A DNA stretch of 39,489 nucleotides from Edaphobacter sp. GTDB lineage: Bacteria > Acidobacteriota > Terriglobia > Terriglobales > Acidobacteriaceae. Every line of letters begins with the position of its first letter. Position 1 is the first letter of the stretch. Of this stretch, positions 7,036-15,409 are shown piece by piece. A model generated the notes under the pieces. It was not told where the DNA came from and did not search any database. It was given only the letters and a program-made list of their open reading frames with translations. The position numbers and the translations under genes were made by a program. The stretch is from the NCBI GenBank assembly GCA_025462755.1, contig JAOAPF010000298.1:1-39489 (forward strand). Direction: 5' to 3'.

Positions 7036-8952
7036 CTAATGAGCGACGATCTGCTTCGTATGCATCGACGCCCCCACCTCCGGAACGGTGCCGTCATTGA
7101 CCAACACCTCAGACGGCGTCCCCTCGAAGACGATCCGTGTCGAAGCACTGGACCGGCCAGGAATCCGCAACCTCTGCGTCGCCGTCAGCGTCCCAGACCG
7201 CACCGTGACCGGTACCTCCGCCACAGCACCGCCATCGTTCCGCACCTCAACCGCCACCAGCCAGCCCGAGCCCTTGTTCCCAATCTGGTCGATCGCGCGC
7301 GGGGTTACGCTGGCGATGCTCAGGTCCGGCAATCCCCGGTCCCGGTACACCCAGTCATCAAAAAACCATCCCAGCTCCCGCCGCGAAGTCCTCTCGAGAA
7401 CACGTTGGAACTCCTTCGGGTCGTTGTCCATCTTGTCCTCGCGGTAGAGTTGCAGCGCACGTCGCAGGGCATCGTCTCCCACGATCGACCGAAGCATCTC
7501 CAGCACCGCGGCGGCCTTCGTGCGATAGTAGACTTCGTCTCGTGCTCGGATAAGGCTTTGTCCTTCCTCCGCAGCGGCTGCACTCTGTGCGGGCGGCGGC
7601 TCAACCAAAGCCAGAGCCTTCGCCTCCTCCTGCAAATGCACGACAGCAACTTCGCGCCCCAGACTCTGCTCCATCCACTGAAGAGCCATGAATTGCGCCA
7701 CGCCCTCATCCAGCCAAACATGCGACGAGCGGAACCATGCATGCGAGAGCGAATGCGCCAGCGCCGGAGCCAGCGCATCGGGAGCCGAGGCCCGCATCGG
7801 AGCCACCAGCAGCGCATCGTCCTCAAACGGCTGCCCGTCGTGATCAAGAATGGTCAGCACGCTCAAAGGCCCCGGGCCCAGCCACTCCGCCAGCAGCGGC
7901 CGCACCTTGTCGGCCGCGGCCCCATAGTCAGGCGCCGCATCATAGTGATCCGTTACCGCGGAGATCAGGCTATCGTTGGTCACGGTGCCCGCCTTGTCGG
8001 TCACAAACAGACTCGGCGTCCGAAACCCCAGCGGCCGGCCCGAAAATTCAGCCGTCGCTACGCCCGGAGATTCAGCGACCGGCAGACTCTGGTTCTCGCT
8101 CACAGCCTTCAGCTGCTCGCGCCGCCCGCAGAAAAACGCCGCATCCGGCGCATCCCCGACGTATTCGACGGCAAGCCGCAGGTGAACCGTTGCCGCCGCC
8201 TGCTGTAGCTTGGTCTGCCCGATGCTCTCAAAGAGCTTCGCGCCATCACCAAGAAAAACCGGCGCTGCCGCCGTCGGATACCACAACACGCTACCAAACC
8301 CGCGCAACCCGGTCCATTCCGGGCTGATCCGATCCCAATCCGCACGCGAAGCCTGATCCAGAGGGGCTCCGATGCGTTCCAGCCGCTCCGCCGACTGCGC
8401 CACCTCGCCCGAGTAGAAGCTGGTCAGTTCTACGCTCGCGCCGGGTTCGAGCGGCTGCGGCAGCGAGACCACAGCCCCTGCCGCCTTGCCCGTATGATCG
8501 GCGTCCGTATCGATGATCTGTTCCGCAAACGTCAGCGGAGATACCCGCCCCGAACTCCGCAAGGCAAAGCTCGCCCAATGCAGGGAAGAAGAGATCTGAA
8601 CAATCAGCCTCGTCAACGGCTCCTTCCCGGAGTTCTTTACCGTAAACCCCGCATGGACCGCCAGATGCGACTGCGCTGGAGCCAGATGAACGTCCAGATC
8701 GTACGCCGTAAAGATAAGCGAAGCACGCTCCGCATCCGTAATAGCTACGACAGATTGTTTGGCCGGAACCTTCACCGTCTTCTCGACTACCGGCGAGTCC
8801 TGATCTCTGTTGAACAGGACCTTTCCGTGTGGAACGGTCTGGTCCGGATCGGGAGGCGGTGTTGCCTGACCCCTCGCGGCTGAACTTACAACAAGAACCA
8901 TCGCCAACAGAGACAAGCGACGCACTGCAGAAACAACTTCAATACTCTTCAA
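7036..8952 (-). CDS. Secreted M1-like peptidase with altered HExxH
   Basis: 638 aa. A signal peptide (about 1-30, ending SSAARGQA) is followed by a beta-rich N-terminal half and a gluzincin-like segment: HSLSHAWF at 400-407, then WLDEGVAQF at 413-421. These align with the M1 pattern HExxH…WLNEG. Both zinc-binding His (400, 404) and a candidate third ligand Glu416 are present, but the catalytic Glu is Ser401 and the loop between the histidines and Glu416 is short. The C-terminus (about 550-630) looks like an Ig/beta-sandwich. The start is TTG at 8952, overlapping the rlmB stop (TTGA), which supports coupling and this start. Peptidase activity is doubtful; it may be a binding protein or a divergent family. 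Confidence 0.75.
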   Translation of the reverse strand: MKSIEVVSAVRRLSLLAMVLVVSSAARGQATPPPDPDQTVPHGKVLFNRDQDSPVVEKTVKVPAKQSVVAITDAERASLIFTAYDLDVHLAPAQSHLAVHAGFTVKNSGKEPLTRLIVQISSSLHWASFALRSSGRVSPLTFAEQIIDTDADHTGKAAGAVVSLPQPLEPGASVELTSFYSGEVAQSAERLERIGAPLDQASRADWDRISPEWTGLRGFGSVLWYPTAAAPVFLGDGAKLFESIGQTKLQQAAATVHLRLAVEYVGDAPDAAFFCGRREQLKAVSENQSLPVAESPGVATAEFSGRPLGFRTPSLFVTDKAGTVTNDSLISAVTDHYDAAPDYGAAADKVRPLLAEWLGPGPLSVLTILDHDGQPFEDDALLVAPMRASAPDALAPALAHSLSHAWFRSSHVWLDEGVAQFMALQWMEQSLGREVAVVHLQEEAKALALVEPPPAQSAAAAEEGQSLIRARDEVYYRTKAAAVLEMLRSIVGDDALRRALQLYREDKMDNDPKEFQRVLERTSRRELGWFFDDWVYRDRGLPDLSIASVTPRAIDQIGNKGSGWLVAVEVRNDGGAVAEVPVTVRSGTLTATQRLRIPGRSSASTRIVFEGTPSEVLVNDGTVPEVGASMHTKQIVAH

Positions 8953-9737
8953 GATCCCAGTCCCCTACGCTCTTTCGTGGACTTTCGTGCAGCAGGAGGC
9001 GCTGCGGCCTGACGGCGCTGCCGCATCGCCTCGTACATCACGATCGCTCCTGCGACCGACACATTGAGAGACGAAACCTGCCCAGCCATGGGAATCCGCA
9101 GCAGATGATCACAAGTCTTCTTTACCAGATCGTGCAATCCAGCGCCTTCCCGCCCCAGCACCAGAACGCAATCCGTCCTGAAGTCAAAGTCTGTGTAATC
9201 GGGCGATCCGCGTTCATCAAGGCCAAGCACCCAGACATTCTTCTGCTTCATCTGTTCCAGTGCGCGAACGAGGTTAGTGACCCGGGCAATCCGCACATGC
9301 TCAGAAGCCCCGGCCGAGGTCTTGGCCACGGTCGCGGTCACCGGGGCCGATCGCCGCTCCGGCAGAACGACGCCATCTACGCCCACGCCATCAGCAGTGC
9401 GGAGCAACGCTCCCAGGTTGTGGGGGTCTTCCACGCCATCCAAGGCAAGGAAGAACCTGTGCTGTCCTCCCTCGCCGGGAACCAGCAAGTCCTCGATCCC
9501 CAGGAACTTGCGCTCCCGAACGACCGCCAGCACACCCTGGTGGGCATCTGTCCGGGCAAGTCTGGTCAGCTGCTCCCTGGGTTCGAGGGCTACGCGAATG
9601 TCGGCCGCTCGGCAGAGCTCGATCAACCGTTCCAGGCGATTGTCCCGGCGCTCGCGCGCCACGCTAACGTGATCAAGTTGCCGGGAACCGGAACGGATAG
9701 CCTCCTCGACCGGGTGGAGACCGTACAAAACTTCCAT
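8949..9737 (-). CDS. rlmB: 23S rRNA (guanosine-2'-O)-methyltransferase, RlmB/TrmH family
   Basis: 262 aa SpoU-family enzyme. An N-terminal substrate-binding domain (about 1-80, LYGLHPVEEAIRSG) precedes the trefoil-knot methyltransferase domain. It has motif 1 DPHNLGALLRTA (near 103-114), motif 2 LGREGAGL and motif 3 IPMAGQVSSLNVSVAGAI with the knot Asn/Ser residues. RlmB methylates a conserved guanosine in the 23S peptidyl-transferase region. The length fits the family. The C-terminal tail is Arg/Lys/Ala-rich. Its stop overlaps the start of the secreted peptidase gene. It diverges from the sigma-factor operon across a spacer with a large palindrome. Confidence 0.93.
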   Translation of the reverse strand: MEVLYGLHPVEEAIRSGSRQLDHVSVARERRDNRLERLIELCRAADIRVALEPREQLTRLARTDAHQGVLAVVRERKFLGIEDLLVPGEGGQHRFFLALDGVEDPHNLGALLRTADGVGVDGVVLPERRSAPVTATVAKTSAGASEHVRIARVTNLVRALEQMKQKNVWVLGLDERGSPDYTDFDFRTDCVLVLGREGAGLHDLVKKTCDHLLRIPMAGQVSSLNVSVAGAIVMYEAMRQRRQAAAPPAARKSTKERRGLGS

Positions 9738-9785
9738 TCCTCAAGTTTACTTTCTAAATGGAAAATCCAGTCCCTAGACACTTAG

Positions 9786-9823
9786 AATGTTTGAAAGGGC
9801 CTGCCGCGCCCTTCTAAAACATT
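9786..9823. promoter_or_regulatory. Interrupted palindrome in a divergent promoter region
   Basis: AATGTTT (9786-9792) and AGGGC (9796-9800) are mirrored by GCCCT (9808-9812) and AAACATT (9817-9823). The centre of dyad lies between rlmB (minus) and the ECF sigma factor (plus), about 25-60 bp before the sigma start. It could be an operator or a 5'-UTR structure. The sigma gene lacks a clear Shine-Dalgarno. Confidence 0.45.
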
Positions 9824-9846
9824 TTTAGAGTGAATTTTCATTTTTT

Positions 9847-10539
9847 ATGAATCATTCAACCAAAAGGCGAGTCTTCTCCGGCCGAAAGAGCGTCTCTGAC
9901 ACTGTGCAAACCGCTTCCATGACGCTAGCAGCTGCACAGGCTGCCCAAGTCCAGAGTGAAAACGCGGCAATCGCTCATGGATTAAAGCGGCAGAATCCCG
10001 AACTGCTTGATCAGCTGATTGAGCTCTATCAGCATCGACTGTTGCGATATCTTCTCTTTCTCACCGGTAGGCGCGAGGTGGCCGAGGATCTCTTCCAGGA
10101 GACCTGGATGCGGGTTCTCCTGCGGGGGGCACAGTACAACGGCAAGGCGCGGTTTGATACGTGGCTTTTTACCATTGCACGCAATCTGGTGATCGATCTG
10201 TCGCGAAAGCGCACCATGGCGAGCCTCGACGAGATGAGCGAGGGGGGAGAGGATGAACGCCCCTTTGAGATCGCCGTGTCCGCACCATCCCCACTGGAGC
10301 AATTTCAATCCCGCGAAGATTGCGCGGAGGTTGGCGAAGTCTTGCTCAAGCTGGAACCGACGTATCGGGAGGTTCTGGTTCTTCGTTTTTATGAAGAGCT
10401 TTCTTTGGAAGAGATCGCTACCGTAACCAGGGCACCCCTATCGACGGTCAAGTCGAGGCTCTATCGCGGACTGGCTGCGTTGAAGCCTCAAATGGAGCAG
10501 CTTCGTGCGACGTGTCCGCTTGCGGAGGCTGGAGTATGA
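9847..10539 (+). CDS. ECF-type RNA polymerase sigma factor
   Basis: 230 aa. Region 2 (about 45-115) has LLRYLLFLTGRREVAEDLFQ and FDTWLFTIARNLVIDLSRKR, typical -10 recognition and core-binding segments. Region 4 (about 160-215) has YREVLVLRFYEELSLEEIA and LSTVKSRLYRGLAALK, a helix-turn-helix for -35 binding. No region 3 is present, as expected for ECF sigmas. The N-terminal ~35 residues are extra and low-complexity; an internal ATG at 9919 could be the real start, since no good Shine-Dalgarno precedes 9847. The stop overlaps the next gene's ATG (ATGA). Three further genes follow without gaps, so it heads an operon. Confidence 0.9.
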   Translation: MNHSTKRRVFSGRKSVSDTVQTASMTLAAAQAAQVQSENAAIAHGLKRQNPELLDQLIELYQHRLLRYLLFLTGRREVAEDLFQETWMRVLLRGAQYNGKARFDTWLFTIARNLVIDLSRKRTMASLDEMSEGGEDERPFEIAVSAPSPLEQFQSREDCAEVGEVLLKLEPTYREVLVLRFYEELSLEEIATVTRAPLSTVKSRLYRGLAALKPQMEQLRATCPLAEAGV

Positions 10540-10883
10540 GCGACGCCTTTCATAAGTCCATTGCGCATGACTCACGCTCGGTCGCCCGAGCTTCGGTGGT
10601 CAATCGCACTCATCGGGTGATACGGGAGCGGGCGAAGACGATGGCGGCACGGCGTAGCCGGGTTCGTAGCCTGTGGATCCCTTTGGCGGTCTGTTCGTCG
10701 CTTCTGGTCATCATCTGCACCGCAGTCTGGAGCGCTTTGGATGCATATGATGTGACACCGAGTGGTGTGCCGGATGCCAGCAATCAGTTCCTGGTGTTGT
10801 GTTTATGGTTTCTCCCGGTTTCAATGGCGTTGTTGGCAGTGGTACTGTTTCAGCGTGCCCGCAAGCGTGAGGCTGCCCGATGA
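10536..10883 (+). CDS. Two-helix membrane protein, possible anti-sigma partner
   Basis: 115 aa, start overlapping the sigma-factor stop. A basic, helical N-terminus (about 1-45, Arg-rich) precedes helix 1 (about 46-68) and helix 2 (about 84-106). Position after an ECF sigma gene suggests an anti-sigma or membrane partner. It lacks the zinc-binding HxxxCxxC motif of ZAS anti-sigmas, so the role is uncertain. Its stop overlaps the next gene. Confidence 0.75.
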   Translation: MSDAFHKSIAHDSRSVARASVVNRTHRVIRERAKTMAARRSRVRSLWIPLAVCSSLLVIICTAVWSALDAYDVTPSGVPDASNQFLVLCLWFLPVSMALLAVVLFQRARKREAAR

Positions 10884-11428
10884 ACAGGTTCTGGAACCAG
10901 GGATCGGATAGATCGCAGGACAACACGGCGGGGGGAGAGGATCAGCTCAGCATGATCCCGAACTGGTCAGTTGTGCTGGCGATCATCGTGTTTGCGGCGG
11001 TGCAGTATCTGTTTCATGGGGTTTTGCCCCACCATAAGCATGAGATGCTTCCGATGCGGCTGCTTATGGGGTATTCGTGGGGGACGGCGTTTGCCAGCTA
11101 TGTACTGCTGGTGGGTTACGTCAGCCGCGATGTCAGACGGCGTAGAATGCCGGCTGGGTTGTGGATGCTGATCGTGGTGGTGATGCCGGGCGGAATCGGA
11201 GCCGTGGTGTACTTCCTGTTGCGGCAGCCGATGATGACGCCTTGCCCGCATTGCAGTACGGAGATTACGTCGAGCGTGCACTTCTGTCCGCAGTGCCAGT
11301 TCCAGCTGGCTCCCGTTTGCGGGCGGTGCTTCCGCGGCGTGCAGATTACGGATGTGTACTGCACGCAGTGTGGGCACGATCTTGCCGAGGATCATGCTCC
11401 GGCGCGACTGCGCGTATATAGTGACTAG
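10880..11428 (+). CDS. Membrane protein with C-terminal zinc ribbons
   Basis: 182 aa, ATG overlapping the previous stop. Three membrane helices (about 27-48, 62-82, 93-115) form an N-terminal half resembling phospholipase-D-nuclease-N or DUF-type 3TM proteins. The C-terminal half has two zinc ribbons: CPHC…CPQC (about 122-140) and CGRC…CTQC (about 148-165). Zinc ribbons here likely mediate protein or nucleic-acid contacts on the cytoplasmic side. It is part of the sigma/LytTR operon, possibly as a membrane sensor; this is inferred. Confidence 0.8.
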   Translation: MNRFWNQGSDRSQDNTAGGEDQLSMIPNWSVVLAIIVFAAVQYLFHGVLPHHKHEMLPMRLLMGYSWGTAFASYVLLVGYVSRDVRRRRMPAGLWMLIVVVMPGGIGAVVYFLLRQPMMTPCPHCSTEITSSVHFCPQCQFQLAPVCGRCFRGVQITDVYCTQCGHDLAEDHAPARLRVYSD

Positions 11429-11430
11429 TT

Positions 11431-12219
11431 GTGTCACTGAGAGCAATCATCATCGATGACGAACCGCTGGCCCGCCAGGAGTTGCAGTATCTGCTTGAGC
11501 GAGCGGGCGGCGTCGATGTTCTGGCGCAGGGAACTAATGGAATCGAGGCAGTCGAGCTGATCCGGGCCCATAAACCGGACCTGGTGTTTCTGGACGTGCA
11601 GATGCCCGGTTTGGACGGCTTTGGCGTGCTGAAGAAGCTGCTGGATCGTAAAGTGCCGATTCCTCAGGTGGTGTTTGCGACTGCGTTCAACCAGTATGCC
11701 GTTCGTGCGTTCGAAGTGAATGCGGTTGACTATCTGTTGAAGCCGTTCGATCGCAAGCGGGTGATGCAGACGATCGAGAAGGCTCAGGCGCGGCTGGCCG
11801 CGCCGGTGGAGTCGGCTAGTGAGGCGAAACTCGATGCTTTGTTGCGGCTGGTTGAGGAACAAGCGCAGCCGCAGAAGGCCAACTCCGGCAAGGTGATTGT
11901 GCGGGCCCAGAGCCGGTTGCTGCTGGTGGACCAGCGCGAGATTTGTTTCGCGTCGATTGAAGAGGGCACGATCAGCGTAGTGACGAGGACCGTTGAGGGC
12001 CATTCCAACTGCCGGACGCTCGAGGAGTTGATGGACCAACTCGACCCGGAGACGTTCTGGCGTGCGCACCGGTCGTACGTCGTCAATATTCAACACATTC
12101 GGGAAGTGGTGCCTTGGTTCAAATCGAGCTATCAATTGCGGATGGACGATGCGCAGAAGACTGAGATTCCGGTTAGCCGTGCGCAGACCAAGCGGTTGCG
12201 GGAGCTGTTCAATTTGTAG
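11431..12219 (+). CDS. LytTR-family response regulator
   Basis: 262 aa. The receiver domain (about 1-120) carries Asp9-Asp10, phospho-acceptor Asp55 in LVFLDVQMPG, Thr84 and Lys104 in LLKPFD. A linker leads to a LytTR DNA-binding domain (about 155-262) with FWRAHRSYVVNIQHI and EIPVSRAQTKRLRELF. The start is GTG at 11431, two bases after the previous stop. Relatives control cell-envelope or secretion genes through paired direct repeats. No histidine kinase is encoded in this operon, so its partner must lie elsewhere or signalling is via the membrane proteins. Confidence 0.93.
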   Translation: MSLRAIIIDDEPLARQELQYLLERAGGVDVLAQGTNGIEAVELIRAHKPDLVFLDVQMPGLDGFGVLKKLLDRKVPIPQVVFATAFNQYAVRAFEVNAVDYLLKPFDRKRVMQTIEKAQARLAAPVESASEAKLDALLRLVEEQAQPQKANSGKVIVRAQSRLLLVDQREICFASIEEGTISVVTRTVEGHSNCRTLEELMDQLDPETFWRAHRSYVVNIQHIREVVPWFKSSYQLRMDDAQKTEIPVSRAQTKRLRELFNL

Positions 12220-12252
12220 GGTGCCCCCTCAGGGTATTTGCGCAAAGGCCAA

Positions 12253-12282
12253 GGAGACCCAAGGCGAAAGCCTTGGGTCTCC
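12253..12282 (+). terminator. Perfect 13-bp hairpin with GAAA loop
   Basis: GGAGACCCAAGGC (12253-12265) pairs perfectly with GCCTTGGGTCTCC (12270-12282) around a GAAA tetraloop, just after the LytTR gene. No U-run follows, so it may be an intergenic repeat or RNA-stabilising stem that also separates convergent genes. Confidence 0.5.
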
Positions 12283-12372
12283 AACCTTGGTCGACTTGGA
12301 AACAAAGACCACGAACCAACAGACACTTGCTCAGCGCGAAAGCATTACGGATTCTTCGGCAGTTGATTGCGT

Positions 12373-13044
12373 TCATTTTGGTTGAGATGAGGAACCTTGA
12401 ACGATGAGATCGTTGTCTACGCTGAAGACGCCCGGGGTTGAGTTGGCTTGCATGCCTGCGATTGTCTTATCCATCTCGTTGTTAACCACGCCATAGAGAG
12501 CGACGTTGCCGTTTTTTACGATGATGTGGATGGCGTGGAATCCTATCGGCGGATCGTTGGTGATGCCTCCGGCCATAAGGGCCACGCTGGGGCCGCCAGG
12601 TCCGAGAGCACGCGCGAGGGAACCTTGGTTGGCGTTGTATTTCGCCAAGCTGGGCTGGGTGTAGATGCGGTTGTAGACGGCAGCGCGAATCCGGTCATCG
12701 TTGGGGGAGTTGGGAAGGACTTCAATCTCGTTGATGACCTGCTCAACGCCTTTGATATGCTTGACGACATTCTCGGCATCGCTCTTGAGGATGGGGCGCG
12801 AGGCGTAGCCTTTGAGGATGATGGTCCTGCCCTGCACTCCGAAGGTAATCCAATCGAATACGCCGTAGGTTGAGAGTCCGGCGAGCTTCTTCTGGACTTC
12901 GTTGACGATGCGGAGGGTGTCCTCCTGCGACCAGGTGGGGGCGGGAGCGGACTGGGTGATAGCGGCTGGTGCAGTGACGCTGAAGATGAGAGCGGCTGCA
13001 AGAAGAGGCAAGGTGCGTCGAGTCAGATGGGAAAGAGTGTTCAT
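12373..13044 (-). CDS. Secreted BON-domain protein
   Basis: 223 aa from ATG 13044, preceded by GAGGAG. Signal peptide about 1-32. Two BON-like domains follow. The first (about 45-112) has VQGRTIILKGYASRPILKS and VEQVINEIEVLP. The second (about 117-215) starts DDRIRAAVYNRIYTQPSL and has IIVKNGNVALYGVVNNEMDK. BON domains bind membranes or lipids and occur in OsmY-type stress proteins. An insertion in the second domain is Gly/Pro-rich. An earlier in-frame start would add residues before the signal peptide and lacks a ribosome-binding site. Confidence 0.88.
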   Translation of the reverse strand: MNTLSHLTRRTLPLLAAALIFSVTAPAAITQSAPAPTWSQEDTLRIVNEVQKKLAGLSTYGVFDWITFGVQGRTIILKGYASRPILKSDAENVVKHIKGVEQVINEIEVLPNSPNDDRIRAAVYNRIYTQPSLAKYNANQGSLARALGPGGPSVALMAGGITNDPPIGFHAIHIIVKNGNVALYGVVNNEMDKTIAGMQANSTPGVFSVDNDLIVQGSSSQPK

Positions 13045-13161
13045 GGATTCACTCCTCGTAGGAAAGCGAGTTGACTCTCGTGCAACGATTCGGATGCCGG
13101 ACGCTCGAGGTGGAGCGTCTTTCCTGTTTAGCGGCACTCTTTGCACTCGCTGCAGAGAGGG

Positions 13162-13767
13162 CTAGTGTTGGTGGCGATGGCCCCGGTTGAAGTCAAAGTT
13201 GTAGACAACACCCAGAGTCAAGGCCGTAGGGTGAATGCTGCCGGATGCAGTTACGGGGGTATTCCAGTGCTGAAACTGCACATCACCTTTGATTGCCAAA
13301 CTGTGGGTCAGGTTGCAGTCCAATCCTACGCCGGGGGAGTAGACGAAAGTATTGGAGCTGATGAACAGAGTGTCTCCAAAGACGAAGCCAGGGGAGTGAT
13401 AGTTGATCTGGCCGCGGCCAAAAAAGAAGTCGGCGTAGGGTCGGAGCCTTCCGATGGGATATTCCACTTTGGGGCCGAGAAGGAAATCTTTCTGGCTACT
13501 GATGTGGCCCTCATTGATGGGGTAGGTGCCGCGAGCCTCAAATGCCGGGCGAAAGCGGCGAAAGTTGAGAAACGTGAGGTCTGCTCCGGCGGTGATACCC
13601 AGATTTTTGCCGCCTTCGAGTCCGGTGAAGGTGCCGGTGGCTCCGACGAAAGCGGAGAGCTGAAGCTTCTGGCTGCCCGCCGGTGCGGCCTGCGCGAACG
13701 CGATGTGGGTAAGGGCGGATACGGCGGTGAACAGGGCTAGTTTTGCCGAAAGTTTTGTATACGTCAT
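13162..13767 (-). CDS. Small outer-membrane beta-barrel protein
   Basis: 201 aa with signal peptide (about 1-26, cleaving after AFAQA). Alternating hydrophobic strands with Gly and aromatic residues (LQLSAFVGATGTF, LRPYADFFFGRG, LAIKGDVQFQHW) and a C-terminal strand LTLGVVYNFDF resemble 8-stranded OmpA/OmpX-type barrels, though the C-terminus is followed by a His-rich tail. A GAGGA ribosome-binding site precedes the ATG. It probably sits in the outer membrane; function unknown. Transcribed toward the BON gene 117 bp downstream. Confidence 0.8.
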   Translation of the reverse strand: MTYTKLSAKLALFTAVSALTHIAFAQAAPAGSQKLQLSAFVGATGTFTGLEGGKNLGITAGADLTFLNFRRFRPAFEARGTYPINEGHISSQKDFLLGPKVEYPIGRLRPYADFFFGRGQINYHSPGFVFGDTLFISSNTFVYSPGVGLDCNLTHSLAIKGDVQFQHWNTPVTASGSIHPTALTLGVVYNFDFNRGHRHQH

Positions 13768-13977
13768 TCAATCCTCAAACTACTATTTCTAAGGTAACTT
13801 AGACGCCGCCGCTTCCATCGGTGTTTCGCCTTCGTCGCGAGGAAGTTTTGAGGATCGAGTTGGCAGGTATCCTACTTAAGTCTTAGATCGCAGTAAGTCC
13901 AACAGTAAATCCAACCACTCCGAGAAGTTTGTCCGTCAAATTTCGATAGCAATCGGTACGCACTCGAGGAGTTTCTC

Positions 13978-14511
13978 ATGAAGAGAGTTATCGGCCTATT
14001 GACGGCAATACTTATTTTTTCTCTCCAAGCGTGGGCCCTGCAACACCCCGCAGGCGGCGGCCATCCGGGCGGGGGCGGGTATCATCCGCCTACGCCAGCG
14101 CATGGTCCCGAACCGTATCACGGCGCGCCGCACCCGGAAGCGAACCGGAACTTCAGCGATGGTCCGGGCCACCCTAGTGCTCCGCACGTGCACGACGATG
14201 GCCATTGGGTTGGACACGACTGGGGCGCGAATGATCCGCACTACCATCTGGATCATCCGTATGATCATGGGCACTTCACTGCGGGGTTTGGACCGTCGCA
14301 CGTCTGGCATCTGCACGGAGGCGGACCGAGCCGGTTCTTCCTCGGTGGCTTTTATTTTGGCGTGGCTCCTTACGATCTGGGATATGTGGATGGCTGGAAC
14401 TGGGATGGCGATGATATCGTGCTCTATGAAGATCCTGACCATCCGGGCTGGTACCTGGCCTATAACCCGCGGCTCGGAACGTATGTCCACGTGCAATACT
14501 TTGGACCATGA
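13978..14511 (+). CDS. Secreted His/Gly/Pro-rich protein
   Basis: 177 aa. Signal peptide about 1-21. A low-complexity segment rich in His, Gly and Pro (about 22-60) leads into a conserved-looking domain: [19 protein letters not shown], then [16 protein letters not shown], then [19 protein letters not shown], ending [10 protein letters not shown] close paralogue lies at 22128-22636. The many His and Asp residues suggest metal binding, but this is inference. A GAGGAG Shine-Dalgarno is 7 bases from the ATG. Its stop overlaps the ATG of the next small membrane protein. Confidence 0.8.
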   Translation: MKRVIGLLTAILIFSLQAWALQHPAGGGHPGGGGYHPPTPAHGPEPYHGAPHPEANRNFSDGPGHPSAPHVHDDGHWVGHDWGANDPHYHLDHPYDHGHFTAGFGPSHVWHLHGGGPSRFFLGGFYFGVAPYDLGYVDGWNWDGDDIVLYEDPDHPGWYLAYNPRLGTYVHVQYFGP

Positions 14512-14807
14512 GCCGATGGGCAGCGAATAGATGGGCAGGGTGGCTGGTTCGACTGCTGATGGTGCTGGCCGTCCTGGTTGGTCTGCTATATGTTGGCGAC
14601 TGGATAGTGCTGTGGGTTCGGGTGTCGCATGGCACGGCGTATGGGACGGTTCAAGTCAATCAGTTTCTGGCGACGCCGCTGAAGGGAAACAAGGTGGAGT
14701 ATGACCTGCTGGGCACGGCTCCGGTTAGGTGCAGCCACTCGATCTTTCCCCAAGAGGGCAATCCTGCTTGCTGGTGGCTGGAACGGCATACATCGCAGTG
14801 GGAGTAA
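14508..14807 (+). CDS. Single-helix membrane protein, uncharacterised
   Basis: 99 aa. One membrane helix (about 11-36) follows a basic start, giving a predicted Nin-Cout topology. The external part has [16 protein letters not shown] and a C-terminal C…[15 protein letters not shown] with two cysteines (about 75 and 88) that could form a disulfide. The start overlaps the stop of the His-rich secreted protein (ATGA), so they are coupled, suggesting shared function. Not a family I can name. Confidence 0.75.
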   Translation: MSRWAANRWAGWLVRLLMVLAVLVGLLYVGDWIVLWVRVSHGTAYGTVQVNQFLATPLKGNKVEYDLLGTAPVRCSHSIFPQEGNPACWWLERHTSQWE

Positions 14808-14811
14808 CACC

Positions 14812-15303
14812 TTAGAACTGGAAGAGCAGCTCGACGATGTGTCGAGCGAGTTCTTCAGGCTGATGGAAACGCCGGGGATTGTCGTTGAAAGATTCCTGCA
14901 CCGACAGGACATCATCGTCGTCGACGTGGAAGGCGAAGTGGCAGGTTTTGCGGTCGAGTGAAGGATCGCCTGCGACTCCGAGGCCTTTGGCGTAGTCGAG
15001 GGCGATGTTGGGCTCCTGGTGGGTGATGCGAGCGTCGAACCAGGGAAAGCGGCTGCGGGTGAGCTTGACCTCGCTGGGGGTGACGCGCTGAATGATGGTG
15101 TCCGAGGAGGTGACGTCGCCCTGAAGCTGGCGCTTGATCTCATTGACGTCGTCCTCAAGGCTGATGAGGAAGGCGGTGAAGAACTGCTTGCCTTGCGTGG
15201 TCGCGATCTCTGCCTGATGTTGTGATCTGCCGTAGCTCTCTGCTGTTTCGTGGCCTTTTTGCTTGATGTCCTGTGCGAGGTTCGCGATCCACTCTTTACC
15301 CAT
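14812..15303 (-). CDS. Hypothetical soluble protein
   Basis: 163 aa. GGAGCAGG precedes ATG 15303. The N-terminal half (about 1-65) is helical and charged with HETAESYGRSQHQ. The C-terminal half has beta-like segments (VKLTRSRFPWFDARITHQ) and an acidic HVDDDDVLSV motif near 127. No signal peptide or membrane segment is seen, so it is probably cytoplasmic. It converges on the small membrane gene with only 4 bp between stops. Family not recognised. Confidence 0.75.
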   Translation of the reverse strand: MGKEWIANLAQDIKQKGHETAESYGRSQHQAEIATTQGKQFFTAFLISLEDDVNEIKRQLQGDVTSSDTIIQRVTPSEVKLTRSRFPWFDARITHQEPNIALDYAKGLGVAGDPSLDRKTCHFAFHVDDDDVLSVQESFNDNPRRFHQPEELARHIVELLFQF

Positions 15304-15409
15304 GCCTGCTCCTGCTCCTCGATCCGGTCACTGATGGTTCGTGCGTACGGATGTTGTCGGTTGGATGGCAGATGAGCGGGAAAAAGCCGCTTCGGGATCG
15401 GTTGCCTGG

